Shown one piece after another: positions 40,880 to 51,819 of a DNA stretch of 60,000 bases. This stretch comes from Mesostigma viride. Lineage: Eukaryota; Streptophyta; Mesostigmatophyceae; Mesostigmatales; Mesostigmataceae. Under the pieces are notes generated by a model. The model saw only the letters and a list, made by a program, of their open reading frames with translations, was not told where the DNA came from and searched no databases. Each line of letters begins with the position of its first letter. The first letter of the stretch is position 1. A program made the translations under genes and the position numbers. The stretch covers positions 909,949-969,948 of the forward strand of contig RPFO01000086.1 in NCBI GenBank assembly GCA_009746045.1, read 5' to 3'.

Positions 40880-41650
40880 TGGACAAGGCTGGGCCCGGCC
40901 CATGCACCATGCAGGGGTTTTCACCTTTGAACAGCGAAATTGCTGCCCGAGTTCGATCCCAGTAGTCTCGTCCTCGCCTTCAGCTCGCCGCTCTCTTCTC
41001 CCTCCTAGCGCTCTGCCGACGATTCCTCTGGGTCCGGCCCCTCCCCCCAGCTGCAACCGAAACCACCTTCCGCTCCATTCTTCAGGATCGAGGCCATCGC
41101 GCAGCACGAGACCCCCCTCGATCGCTGTGGATGTACGTGGCAGCCGTGGGCAGCTCGCTGGCTGCCGAGCGGCCCCACGTACCATCTCCACCGCCACCTC
41201 CATGCACCCTCCTCGCCTCCACCTCCACCGCCACCACCGCCACCACCGCCGCCATCACCGCCCAGCTCCGTGACATCGACAAGCGCCTCATGCAACAACA
41301 ACGCCAGATCGATCGCCATGATCGAGTGCCTGCAAAACACCACTGTCAGGCCTCACCGCCCAGGCGGTGAAGGACATTGCCGCCATTGAAGCCAGCCCCC
41401 GCTGGCCCAGCGGGCGCAATGCTCCTCCGGCCCCGCCCCCCAGACGTGGGCCGCCATGCTGCTGAACCACACCACCTCTGGACCACCTTCGCCATGCATC
41501 GCAGCACAGCTCAAGCTCAACAGCCGCTCGATCTGTCCGCGAGGAGGCCGAGCTCGACAAGCGCATGCAGCCATAACGTACGTCATCGTCAAGCACTTCG
41601 ACCTGGTGTCCAGAATTACGGTGAGAACTCCGAGAAGCTTAGTTGCCCAG
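40880..41650 (+). pseudogene. ORF1-type LINE copy, plus strand
   Basis: Scattered homology to the ORF1 family, for example GTCATCGTCAAGCACTTCGA near 41580 against the reverse strand at 23280. A (CCACCG)n-like stretch at 41180-41260 is part of the element in several copies. Extra CATG (41564-41567) and ACGT (near 41577) are again present. Confidence 0.5.
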
Positions 41651-41799
41651 GCACGCGTTTACGGACAAACTGTCCTAATTGCCCCCCATGGCCCTCATTG
41701 GTGAGCTCAGCTGGAGGCCCTCCGTCTGCCTTACCCGCTCTCGTGTCATGTGCATGGGCATGGCACGGATTTGGAACAAGATGATTAATGAATAAATAA

Positions 41800-42382
41800 A
41801 TTAATTAATAGACTCGTGACTGCTTCACATATGAGCATAAGTCCCGATCAGTGGGTCCACCTCGGGGAACATGGAATGGAATGGATTGTGTAAGCTATCT
41901 AGGTCCTAGTTACAGGGGTGTGGGCACCGCGGCCGCCGCCCGAATCGCTATGAATGCCATACGCGGTCACACGCGGAGCCCCCACAGACTTGGGGGTGGT
42001 CTCCTTCATCACTACTTGCCATCCATCCTTGCGTACCATCTGCCTCCATATTACAGACAAACCAGAAGACTGCCCAGGTGTGAGCCCGTCACGTCTATAG
42101 TGTAGCACATATCCATGCCGAGTCTATCTCGAAAAGTCCACGGGTGGCGGCCCTGCCGCGCGCGGCCTGCCCAGGGCACGCCAGGTGAGGACATATCGCC
42201 CTGGCACGCTGGGCGGGCTAAGGGCTTGGTGCCAGCTAGTCTATCTTATGTGGACATCTACCTGATCTGTGCGGGCCAGGTGCCCGGCTAGGCCCAGGCG
42301 CCTGTGCCTAATAATCATTGGGGGAAACATAGGGCAAATCAGCGTACAAATCCTCAATACTAATGTGCAAACCAAAGAGGGG
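41800..42382 (-). pseudogene. RTE-like LINE 3' part, minus strand
   Basis: Reverse complement of 55480-56030, including the stop, the 3' UTR with a CACGTGAC-type hairpin remnant, and a TTAA tail at 41800-41812. Indels (GCCGCC at about 41937, TA at 42101 and others) break the frame. Confidence 0.75.
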
Positions 42383-42520
42383 CCTTGCAACAAGATGATG
42401 GACAAGGCCAAGTGGGCCCAGGTAGTAGAGGACAACAACCCCCCCCCCCCGTGGGGAAGCGCCCGCGTGCATGTGCAAACATACGGGAAGCACGCCAGAC
42501 AGGTCCCCTAGGGTAGACTA
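42383..42520 (+). pseudogene. RTE-like LINE C-terminal scrap, plus strand
   Basis: Encodes MMDKAKWAQVVEDNNPPPPW, the counterpart of the IWKKMMD end at 1856 on the other strand. It joins the minus-strand copy head to head at about 42382. It includes a run of 12 C (42439-42450). Confidence 0.5.
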
Positions 42521-42926
42521 GTTGGCTTTTGACGTTGTAGATAGTGTCCAAAAACCAAATGTCCTCATTTGAGGACATAGTCCTCGTTTGAGACGGGGGG
42601 GGTCAGGGGGGCGGTTTTGGCGCCAAAGTTGGTCCTGAGGATCCCTGGTGGGTTTTGGCGCGAAACTGGGATAGGTACTGAGCGCGCCAAGCCCCCGGGG
42701 TCGACAGGGGCCGACCGTACCTGGAAAATATGAGGCGAGGAAAAGTACCTACTACAGCAAGAACGTTGCAATGTAATCGAGTATTTTGTCGAGTGACGGC
42801 TATGGGGTCGTTCCAGTTCTGAGGCTTGCCTGAACGTTATAGGCCATTATTTTGCCCCGAATGAAGACAGAACTTTAGATCATCATCTAGTCATTTCGAA
42901 GATGCTGCTTTTGACGTGCAGTTGCT

Positions 42927-43385
42927 TTGTATATGTCGAAAATATTGTTCATGAACGGATTTTGGCATGATTCGTTGAAGAAAATCTGGAAGCTACGTAG
43001 ATGGCATGATAGGTCAGTATGCAGTTCGGTTTTACAATTTCTTTTTCCGCCCAGTAGCTGCGGATATCGCGAGTATGGGTTATGGTACGCTTCTGGGCTA
43101 ATGGGCGACCCGGGCAACAGAGGGACCTGGGCAGTTAGATGGGTCAAAGAGTCTCCATTTTTTCGTCGTGATATCGCAGTCACGCCTGGCGAAAACCACG
43201 GCGAGCGCGAGCCATATTTTACTTTTGCCGCAAGGCTGGGTGCTTCCCGGGCGTCACCGTCCTTTAATATATATTTCTTGAGCTGTCCCGCGCAGCTGGC
43301 GGCCTGGGCGCACGTCAAGAACAAGGTTCCGGATGTCATCCGCAAGCGCATCGTTCTAAACAAGCGTGTCAAGTCAGTATCGTAG
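42927..43385 (+). CDS. ORF in alpha copy 2, unrecognised
   Basis: A 152-codon frame starting MYMSKILFMNGFWHDSLKKI. From residue 68 it parallels the ORF at 34755-35090. It has no recognised domain. The corresponding start region of copy 1 is out of frame, so the long N-terminus may be fortuitous. Confidence 0.3.
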   Translation: MYMSKILFMNGFWHDSLKKIWKLRRWHDRSVCSSVLQFLFPPSSCGYREYGLWYASGLMGDPGNRGTWAVRWVKESPFFRRDIAVTPGENHGEREPYFTFAARLGASRASPSFNIYFLSCPAQLAAWAHVKNKVPDVIRKRIVLNKRVKSVS

Positions 43386-44325
43386 CTTATAACTCCCGCA
43401 GACTTAATGATTCCGGTTCTTTTCAATGCCCAACGTCGTGGTTATGATTACGCCTATGTCCGGGGAACTTAAAGGAAGTTTGCTGGGTAATGCTTTCTTT
43501 TCCCGTGGTGTCACTGAAAAGGTAAACGGCCTTGCGTCGTCAAAACAGCAGCAAGTAGAAGTCACTGTGCTCAGTTGCAATGTGGTAGTTTGATTTAACA
43601 CATATACTGCCTTGTTGCTGAAAACTTTTTCAAGGCTTGCTGGGATGTTGCCCATATGTTTCTAACGCTTAACCTCATGTCCAAGTGAGCTAGACTGGCT
43701 TGGAAACTTGAGCTTGTCATGCTTACATTGTGCTTGTATTGCTATTTGTGCCTCTTTGCAGTATCTGCTTCATATATAATTGAAGGCTTCAGCATCATTG
43801 TCGAGCACCGTGGTGGCAGCCAAGCCTCCAATAACGATCATGGACCTAACCTTGGCAAGTATTTGCTTCTTATTTCATTCTTTGGACTGGGCTAGCTTTG
43901 AGCTAGCTTTACACCTGCTATTTGGCCTGCACCATGGTCCCTGGCTGCCAGTTACATTTTGTGCCCCCCCCGGCAGGCTGCAGGGTCTAGGATAGCGAGG
44001 GTGTAACGTAGACATGTTGTGGGCACCTTGGGTGCATTTTCAGGACCAGCCATGACCTGGCCCTGCCTTCTTTCTGGGCATATTGTTGACTTGAGTGCTT
44101 GTTGGTCACTCGCGTAGCGACCCCCCTGCATTCATAAATCGTAAACCATTATACAATGAGCATATTTCATGGATGTTAAGCATTGCTACTCTTGAACATA
44201 TCATAAATGAACATGGTTCCATGCCGTACCCATGGATATGTTGAAATATGTGAGTTATTACAAATGGTATCCATGCTTAAAAATGTCCTCATACCCTGCC
44301 AGCCGTTAAGAATGTACTCCAGCAC

Positions 44326-44965
44326 AAGTACATTTTGAGTTTTTCCAAGTTTCTTGTTTTTTGCTTGTTTCAAGTTCAGTTTTGCATAAAACGTGTCCCC
44401 ATAGCCCCTGGATCTCATCTGGAGGTAGTTGAACTAGTATATGCTACAATATACTAGGTTGTACTATTTTCTACTACATTTATACTATAATGTACTAAAT
44501 TGAACTACATCTGAACTAAATGTAACTGTGATTGATGCCCCTGTAACGTCTCCCAATGCTCGATAACAGGTCTGGCCACCATTGGTGACCTCCTAGAGCC
44601 ATTCACAGCTGCATTTCGTGGATCACCGCACAAAAAAAAATGTTGTACTTAGCCTTATCAACATGGGAATGAGGGCTTTGGTGTGCAAACATGCATGTGT
44701 GCTAAAAATTGGACATTCTGACACTGCGCGAGAGTCTGGTAATACTTAAGCACTTCAGGTCATGATCGAAGTATAGAATGAACTGATGCAAGCAATCAAG
44801 CATTATGCAAGGAATGGAATGCTGCGATGAATTTTAGCAGTAATACTTGCAACTAGGGAACACACGATAAAGTCACGAATCTGACATGCATTGTGCCGTC
44901 ATGGCACATGCATGAACACGTACACGAACAGAGGATCACGCGGACGCCCACGTGCACGCGCATGG
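44326..44965. other. Left non-coding part of beta
   Basis: Includes an AT-rich stretch of CTAnnnTATA-type near-repeats (44430-44510, TACTA/ACTA words) and no supported gene. Confidence 0.5.
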
Positions 44966-45086
44966 CAATGCCAATGCCCCCCCCCCACACACACACACAA
45001 GCCCCAACTCCAAACATTGCACCAATCACCCACCCACCCAAACCCAACCCCAGCCCCCCTGACCCCCCAACGCCCATGCACACGCC

Positions 45087-45372
45087 CATGCCCCCGCCCC
45101 CGCCCCCGCCCCCGCCCCCGCCCCCGCCCCCCGCCCCCGCCCCGCCCCCGCCCCCGCCCCCCCGCCCCCGCCCGCCCCCGCCCCCGCCCCCGCCCCGCCC
45201 CCGCCCCGCCCCGCCCCGCCCCCGCCCCGCCCCGCCCCCGCCCCCCCCCCCGCCCGCCCCCGCCCCCGCCCCGCCCCGCCCCGCCCCGCCCCGCCCCCCG
45301 CCCCCGCCCCCGCCCCCGCCCCCGCCCCCCCGCCCGCCCCGCCCGCCCCCGCCCCCGCCCCGCCCCGCCCAT
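45087..45372 (+). repeat. (CCCCGC)n array
   Basis: CCCCGC and CCCGC units. The minus strand is (GCGGGG)n with many G runs, a strong candidate for G-quadruplex formation. Long Pro/Arg or Gly/Arg ORFs here are by-products. Confidence 0.95.
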
Positions 45373-45407
45373 GCCCATGCCCCTGCCCCCGCACCCGCCC
45401 ATTCTCA

Positions 45408-45735
45408 CCCACGCCCACGCCCACGCCCACGCCCACGCCCATGCCCACGCCCACGCCCACGCCCACGCCCACGCCCACGCCCACGCCCACGCCCACGCCC
45501 ACGCCCACGCCCACGCCCACGCCCACGCCCACGCCCACGCCCACGCCCACGCCCACGCCCACGCCCACGCCCACGCCCACGCCCACGCCCACGCCCACGC
45601 CCACGCCCACGCCCACGCCCGCGGCTACGCCCACCCTAGCCTCACCCCTACTCCAAGCCACAATTATACCCAAAGCCACAGCCAGAAGTAGAGCGCAGCT
45701 GCAACAATAGCAGATGTAGCTGAGACACACACCTA
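45408..45735 (+). repeat. (CCCACG)n array plus unique spacer, unit 1
   Basis: (CCCACG)n from 45408 to 45622, then about 115 bp of non-repetitive spacer (CACCCTAGCCTCACCCCTAC and on to CACACACCTACCCACG). Spacer and array recur as unit 2. Confidence 0.9.
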
Positions 45736-45736
45736 C

Positions 45737-46490
45737 CCACGCCAACGCCCACGCCCACGCCCACGCCCACGCCTACGCCCATGCCCACGCCCACGCCCAC
45801 GCCCACGCCCACGCCCACGCCCACGCCCACGCCCATGCCCACGCCCACGCCCACGCCCACGCCCACGCCCACGCCCACGCCCACGCCCACGCCCACGCCC
45901 ACGCCCACGCCCACGCCCACGCCCACGCCCACGCCCACGCCCACGCCCACGCCCACGCCCACGCCCACGCCCACGCCCACGCCCACGCCCACGCCCACGC
46001 CCACGCCCACGCCCACGCCCCACCCACACCCACGCCCACGCCCACGCCCACGCCCACGCCCACGCCCACGCCCACACCCACGCCCACGCCCACGCCCACA
46101 CCCACACCCACGCCCACGCCCACACCCACGCCCACGCCCACGCCCACTCCCACGCCCACTCCCACGCCTACGCCCACGCCCACGCCCACGCCCACGCCCA
46201 CGCCCACGCCCACGCCCATGCCAACGCCCACGCCCACGCCCACGCCCACGCCCACGCCCACGCCCACGCCCACGCCCACGCCCACACCCACGCCCACGCC
46301 CACGCCCACGCCCACGCCCACGCCCGCGCCCATGCCCACGCTCACGCCCACGCCCACGCCCACGCCCGCGCCTGCGCCCACCCTAGCCTCACCCCTACTC
46401 CAAGCCACAAATGCACCGTAAGCCACAGCCAGAAGTACAGCACAGCAGCGACAATGGCAGACTTAGCCCAGACACACACCTACCCACATC
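45737..46490 (+). repeat. (CCCACG)n array plus unique spacer, unit 2
   Basis: (CCCACG)n from 45737 to 46375, then a diverged copy of the same spacer (46376-46490). Array and spacer were therefore duplicated together, and the array then changed length. Confidence 0.9.
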
Positions 46491-46650
46491 AATGCCCCTG
46501 CCCAGAGACTCGCGGCCTCATCCCACCCCCCTGCACGAACAGTTCCCAAACAAAAGAAAAGGCAAACAAAAGGAACAAGAGTAGCAAGCTGCATTGCGAG
46601 CACATATGCCAGTTCTGGTGCACATGCCAGGCCGAAAGCAACTCATGATT

Positions 46651-46770
46651 GCCCCTGCCCCTGCCCCTGCCCCTGCCCCTGCCCCTGCCCCTGCCCCTGC
46701 CCCTGCCCCTGCCCCTGCCCCTGCCCCTGCCCCTGCCCCTGCCCCTGCCCCTGCCCCTGCTCCTGCCCCT
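46651..46770 (+). repeat. (GCCCCT)n, 20 units
   Basis: One unit deviates (GCTCCT). It encodes Pro-Ala or Gly-Ala repeats in chance frames. Confidence 0.95.
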
Positions 46771-47965
46771 GCCATCACCATTCTAACCACCACACATTAC
46801 GAAAAGCAAGAAGAAATTATAATAATAATAAGAAATAAGAAGAAGAAGAAATAATAATAATAAACAAGCACAAAGTTGACTGCACATGCGACTGTACCAG
46901 TAGGCACGTAGCAAATTTTAGCTGCAGCTTCAATTTCAACTTCATTGCAATTGCAAGTGTGACTGCATGTGTAATTGCACTACCAATGCCTAATGCCCAC
47001 TGCATGTGCCCAGTGCGAATGCTATTCAAAAGCAACATGCAATCGAAATTACAGCTGAAGCCGGCTATTGACAAAGATATTTAAAGCAGTTGTTAACTAC
47101 AGAGACCCAATGAAAATGCAAATGCAATGAACAAGCAACAGAAGTTGAAGCCACTGCCACTCTACCTGCCGACAGTAACACCACCGCCAGCACCCACTCA
47201 TATCCCAACGACAAGGAAATAGAATTGCCCAAAGCCAGACATACATTGGGACGCATAAGCAAACGGCAACGCAAGCGCACATGCAAATGTATACGCAAAG
47301 GCAAAGGCAAAGGCAAACGCAAACGCAAACGCAAACGCAAGCTTGTCATGTACCTACGCTTAACTGCAAACGCAAACTGTGCACGAAGCAAAAAGATTGG
47401 ATGGCCAAGATCATGGCAAATACGAGGGCCGAAAACAATCCAACTTCATCTAAATGTCCGAAATCCTCACGACGTTTCGATGCGCGCTTGAATGTCGAAG
47501 GCCTGCGCCGATTATCGATCATAAGTCGAATGTGTAATTGTCGGCTTATGAGAACTGCTTTGCGACAGTATCACGTCAGGCCGTTCCTGTGCAGCCATTT
47601 TCCCTGTGCAGCGGGTGGACAACGTTCACTTTCCGCATTATTCATGGCTATCGAAGTTAATTCTTACCGACCCCGGCTGCCATGGCCACTGGCCACGCAT
47701 ATCAAGTTCAGGTATTCCCGACCTGTAGCGCAGCAGATTTCTGTCGGAAGGCATCCTAAGCATCGTGATAAAAGAAATCCGAACAATAGACATTCATGCT
47801 GCATCTAAGGACATTATGGCATTTGTATATACTGCAAGTACATGTATCGACATTGCCGTGATTGCTAACCCCGACTCACCATGAACAGGAACTTTCCCTC
47901 TGCCTCCATGAAATGTACTTCGTGAAATGTACTGTAATACATATGATGTACTACGATGATAATCA
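46771..47965. other. Non-coding part of beta between arrays and palindrome
   Basis: Two frames (88 codons from 47225 and 175 codons from 47281) overlap a (GGCAAA/CGCAAA)n-rich patch at 47295-47340 and show no domain. At 47794-48006 a 70-codon minus ORF uses the left palindrome arm for its first 14 codons. Confidence 0.4.
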
Positions 47966-48580
47966 TCCCAGCAAAGCCATAGCACACCTTCCGTTTCGAC
48001 CGCCATGTCGGCCACTAGTCCGGATAGCTCAATGTGCACCTGACCTTGACACTAATCGCACAAACAGCCACAATTTTGCAAGCAAGAAGACATGGCTACC
48101 TCGGCATTTCATGAAATGTACTTCGTGAAATGCATTTCGTGAAATGTACTAAGGAACGTGATTGGCCGGCGTTCGCTCGCCAAATCTCGCAAAATGTACT
48201 AAGGCACGTGATTGGTCCCGCAAAATGTACTAAGGAACGTGATTGGCCGGCGAAGATTCTGTTTGCTGCAATTAAAATTCCCTACAGAATCTTCGCCGGC
48301 CAATCACGTTCCTTAGTACATTTTGCGGGACCAATCACGTGCCTTAGTACATTTTGCGAGATTTGGCGAGCGAACGCCGGCCAATCACGTTCCTTAGTAC
48401 ATTTCACGAAATGCATTTCACGAAGTACATTTCATGAAATGCCGAGGTAGCCATGTCTTCTTGCTTGCAAAATTGTGGCTGTTTGTGCGATTAGTGTCAA
48501 GGTCAGGTGCACATTGAGCTATCCGGACTAGTGGCCGACATGGCGGTCGAAACGGAAGGTGTGCTATGGCTTTGCTGGGA
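47966..48580. repeat. Perfect palindrome with 297-bp arms
   Basis: Arms 47966-48262 and 48284-48580 are, by eye, perfect reverse complements around a 21-bp spacer centred on 48273. Each arm contains three repeats of AATGTACTAAGG-ACGTGATT followed by GGCCGGC or GGTCCC, giving CACGTG and CCAAT-type words, and ends in the first 14 codons of the ORF starting at 48540. It acts on paper as a symmetric bidirectional promoter. Confidence 0.95.
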
Positions 48581-49013
48581 CATAATCGTGGCTATCTGCT
48601 TCCTGGCTTTCGCTATCATGGTGATGGGACACCATGGGAAGCGCAAGTTCGCAGCCATAGTGCTAAGCGGCAGCACCCATGCCGGCAGCCTAGTGACCGA
48701 CGAGACGTTCGACTGTAAGTGCGGCCACGAGTGCATGAAGCCCATTAGAATATCACATCTCCAGGCATTGCGAAGCGCCTGGTTTTCGCCCGGGCGGAAG
48801 CAAGAGGACAGGAAGGCGGCGATAAAGCAGCAGCTGCACCAGGGGGGGTACGACGCCATAACCACGATGTCGTCATCTACTCGTCACAAGTTCGTTCATG
48901 GCGCTGGTTTTCGGTTCGTTCTCGACGGGGGAGTCAAGGATATGAACATAGGGTTTGTGACCCCTTTTCACTTTCGCGTTTCACTTTCGAGGCGGCCTTC
49001 AGGCACTGCCTGA
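48540..49013 (+). CDS. Beta ORF 1: single-TM protein with a Cys cluster
   Basis: 157 codons from the ATG at 48540, the first ATG of the frame; the frame is open further upstream into the palindrome. Residues about 9-33 (WLCWDIIVAICFLAFAIMVM) look like one membrane helix followed by basic HHGKRKF. Then comes a Cys motif CKCGHEC (about residue 58) and an amphipathic segment (ISHLQALRSAWFSPGRKQED). No family is recognised with confidence. The frame's end may not be the protein's end, since coding-like sequence follows in other frames and a splice donor-like GCG/GTAAGA lies at about 49167. Being inside beta makes it a candidate mobility or cargo gene. Confidence 0.5.
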   Translation: MAVETEGVLWLCWDIIVAICFLAFAIMVMGHHGKRKFAAIVLSGSTHAGSLVTDETFDCKCGHECMKPIRISHLQALRSAWFSPGRKQEDRKAAIKQQLHQGGYDAITTMSSSTRHKFVHGAGFRFVLDGGVKDMNIGFVTPFHFRVSLSRRPSGTA

Positions 49014-49059
49014 AAATTAGCAACCACGTTTGGAACTCTTCGGACCACCTGTGAAACTA

Positions 49060-49170
49060 ATCACATTTGATGATGTGCTGGCGGGCCTGGGCATCGCATT
49101 TGAGCATTACTTCGAGCAGGGCTCAACAAGCTCGATTCGCCAACTCAACCCGAAGAAGCCCTAAGCTGCG
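49060..49170 (+). CDS. Possible exon of the beta gene
   Basis: TFDDVLAGLGIAFEHYFEQG and a few more residues read in one frame and look protein-like, ending near a GTAAGA donor. This is suggestive only; there is no transcript evidence. Confidence 0.25.
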
Positions 49171-49424
49171 GTAAGACATATATTTGTGTGGATGGCTCTT
49201 GATATCATGCTGAATTTCTAGACTTCTCTAGGTGGACAGTTCATGTGCAGCCATACAGGTCATCCATGTGTGTTTTAACCATGTTGCATGTGCCACAGAT
49301 ATCATGAGCAGTATTTACTAAGTGTGCTGGAGTCGTTGTTGCATGCTTGTTGTATTTCACAGTTCACGCCTGCATGAACGCATCGTTGATACTAATGATT
49401 ATTCATATTGCATGACTGTTCTAT

Positions 49425-49852
49425 TGGGGACGCCGCGCTTGATGTCACAACGTGGCTGAAAGGGTGCATCCACCGCGACTTTGGCCGGTGGGTGAAATCG
49501 ATGGACGCATTTCCGAAGAAGCCAGCCGCGGGCCACACCCATGGCGCGGGCGTGGGCGCGGGCGGGGGCGGGGGCGGGGGAGAAGGCGCGGGTGCGGGCG
49601 CGGGCGCCACCCAAGGCGCGGGCGCGGGCGCGGGCCCGGGCGGGGGCGGGGGCGCAGGCGCCGGCGCGGGTGCGGGCGCGGGCGCCACCCAAGGCGCGCG
49701 CGCGGGCGCGGGCGGGGTGGGGGCGCAGGCGCCGGCGCGGGTGCGGGCGCGGGCGCCACCGCCGACTTGGATGATGAGCCAGCAACCGAAGCCAAGAGGG
49801 AGAGGCACCGCTCTTCGAAGGTGTTCGATCTCGAAGTGTTTTGGGGCCGGAT
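49425..49852 (+). CDS. Beta coding-like segment with a Gly/Ala-rich tract
   Basis: Starts with DAALDVTTWLKGCIHRDFGR and WVKSMDAFPKKP in one frame, passes through a GCGGGC-rich tract (49540-49760) that encodes Gly/Ala in any phase, and exits in another frame with ADLDDEPATEAKRERHRSSK and VFDLEVFWGR. Both non-repetitive ends look like real protein. The frame change within the tract suggests repeat-length variation, an intron or an assembly slip. Confidence 0.4.
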
Positions 49853-50572
49853 ATGACCGTGTATGTCCGCTGGCGCCTAGCCGCATCGGAGACGTTGGTA
49901 AATGCACCGGTGAACAAGTGGCAGCCCACAGGGCCTAATGGCGAGGCTTGTGACGGGGTCACGCCCATTGGGTACACCCCGCAGGGAGATCCTGTCTATG
50001 GGTGCCTCCTCATAGAGCGTGGCCAGGCCCCCAAAGGAAGTCCTGGTCTAGTGCTGCTTTTTGAATGGGACGAGGGCGGTGCCAGGAGATGTACCTGCGC
50101 TAGCCTTCACAGCCTTTTTCCCGACATCGTCGCCGCTGAGAAGCAGCAGTTGCTGGACGGATGGATTGAGCAGGTGCCAAAGTCCGTGGAGGATGTGCGT
50201 GCCAACAACGAGAATCTGTTCAACATCATGGAGCAAAAGCTCAAAGAGAAGCGTGAACTGCAAGCGAACAAGGCGGTACCCTTACCGCTGCGATCTGCAG
50301 GCGACCAGTCGGTTGCGCGGGCAACACGAGCACTGAGGCTGCCCATAAAACAAGTCATCTCACACGTCGCTTGCCCTGCCCGCGAGATTCAAGCGCAGAT
50401 CAACCGCGCATGTGCGCCCGCTGCGCGAGGGAGCACATCAACGGCAACGCCCGCTTTGCGCACACTGATTTCCGGCAGGCACACCTTCAAGGTGAATGGA
50501 AGCCTCGTACGACGCGGCGGCCTACTCGTTGTTAAGCGGCCAGCCGTCACCTGCGGGCAGGGAATGCCGTAA
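49853..50572 (+). CDS. Beta ORF 2, unrecognised
   Basis: 240 codons from the ATG at 49853. The N-terminal half reads like a folded domain (NKWQPTGPNGEACDGVTPIG, then GCLLIERGQ and GLVLLFEWDEGG). The middle has a helix with charged heptads (VRANNENLFNIMEQKLKEKR). The C-terminal part is basic, ending ISGRHTFKVNGSLVRRGG. No domain recognised. The TAA at 50570-50572 is followed after nine bases by ORF 3 in the same frame, so the two may once have been one protein, or form one by readthrough or splicing. Confidence 0.5.
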   Translation: MTVYVRWRLAASETLVNAPVNKWQPTGPNGEACDGVTPIGYTPQGDPVYGCLLIERGQAPKGSPGLVLLFEWDEGGARRCTCASLHSLFPDIVAAEKQQLLDGWIEQVPKSVEDVRANNENLFNIMEQKLKEKRELQANKAVPLPLRSAGDQSVARATRALRLPIKQVISHVACPAREIQAQINRACAPAARGSTSTATPALRTLISGRHTFKVNGSLVRRGGLLVVKRPAVTCGQGMP

Positions 50573-50581
50573 GCACCACAC

Positions 50582-51190
50582 ATGCTGGTGAAGGTCCTTG
50601 ATCTGAAAGGCGATCGCACGGAGCGTGACAGCATTGTCGCCTCTCCTTACTACGCACCGTCGTGGACGGGCCAGTTTTCTAGAGTGACATTAGGTGGCGG
50701 CAGCGCAGGGATGACGGTCCCCATTTCTGATGTACACCTGCAGCACTGGACAGTGGGCGGTACGGCAGAGGTGCACCAGCCTGAGCTGATCAGTACCGGC
50801 AAACTGTCAGCTGCCACGGTGGCGGCGTTGAAAGAGCACCCGCAGATTGACTTTGAGCATTACAAGACTGCCACCGCCGCCAGGGCAGCAGCAAAGGATG
50901 ACTGCAATGCCTACTTTGCCGAGCATGGAGCACGTGCGCTTATCGGGATGCGCCTGTGTGCCATGTTTCCGGGGACAGCGAGGAAGAGGGAGCGCTTCCA
51001 TGGCTGGGTCACTAAGGTTCAGGAAAGGGGAGGTCACCTGCTCATCAAGGCGATGTGGGCTGATGGGCAGGACTATCATGCCCTGGCGGAGGTGACGCAG
51101 TTCGTGTGCGGCTGCCCACACCCAGTCGAGGCATTTGGCCGCGCTCGCTTCTTTCCACAGGAGCTAGGCTGGCACCGTGAACGCAGGTGA
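50582..51190 (+). CDS. Beta ORF 3, possible Tudor-like fold
   Basis: 202 codons from an ATG, in frame with ORF 2. Residues about 115-185 (LIGMRLCAMFPG, FHGWVTKV, LLIKAMWADGQDYHALAEVT) resemble the strand pattern of Tudor/PWWP-type readers (G-x-x-V, F-x-G-x-V, Y/W-x-DG-D-x-x-x-L). This is a pattern guess without profile support. The stop at 51188 is followed, in another frame, by an acidic tract (EEEEEGEEEGEEEGEEEG, about 51243-51300), so the true C-terminus may be acidic. Confidence 0.45.
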   Translation: MLVKVLDLKGDRTERDSIVASPYYAPSWTGQFSRVTLGGGSAGMTVPISDVHLQHWTVGGTAEVHQPELISTGKLSAATVAALKEHPQIDFEHYKTATAARAAAKDDCNAYFAEHGARALIGMRLCAMFPGTARKRERFHGWVTKVQERGGHLLIKAMWADGQDYHALAEVTQFVCGCPHPVEAFGRARFFPQELGWHRERR

Positions 51191-51239
51191 TGGCACCCAC
51201 ATAGACGATGCCGTCCCTGCTGTGCACAGTGACAGTGAA

Positions 51240-51400
51240 GGCGGGGAGGAGGAGGAAGAGGGAGAGGAAGAGGGGGAGGAAGAGGGGGAGGAGGAGGGGG
51301 AGGAGGGGGAGAGGGGGAGGGAGAGGGGAGGGAGAATGGGAGGGGGAGGGGGAGGAGGAAGAGGGAGAGGGAGACGGAGAGGAGGATGCGGAATGGGAGC
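51240..51400 (+). repeat. Purine-rich GGAGGA tract
   Basis: GAGGAGG, GGGAGAGG and similar words; encodes Glu/Gly or Arg/Gly depending on the frame. Confidence 0.9.
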
Positions 51401-51419
51401 CGGGGATGACTGGTAGATG

Positions 51420-51819
51420 AGACGGTGCCATCTACCGGCGCATGGAATGAAGTGGTACACAAGTTTACTCATGGTTATCGGCAAGTAGAGCATGCTCGCC
51501 TGGCCTAGTTGCATCAATGAGTTGAGTTTGGAGAGGCTGCACTTTGCTTGGATGAAGAATGTGTTAGCATGGCCAAACTTTTATGGCTTGTAGCCAAATC
51601 CTCTTGGGGTATGCAGTGTACTAGCGGTGTGCAATTGCGAGGATTCCTGTCTTGTAGCGATGTGGCCTCTCACCCTGCAGCCTGGTAGATGTGTTGGCAT
51701 GCAGCCACCCATCATGGGTCATCCGATCTGGTGTGATTTGCATTTGCACACCTTGTATTAAGGCCATGATTTAATATTGTCTTGTTATTTTTAATGTGTA
51801 TATGCGAAAAGAGGCATAA
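51420..51819. other. Non-coding right part of beta
   Basis: Possible 3' UTR of the beta ORFs. No ORF or repeat stands out. Confidence 0.4.

Noticed and set aside
44891-46426. Long Pro-Thr, Gly-Val and Ala-Trp repeat ORFs
   Set aside because: They arise from the CCCCGC and CCCACG hexanucleotide arrays in all phases.
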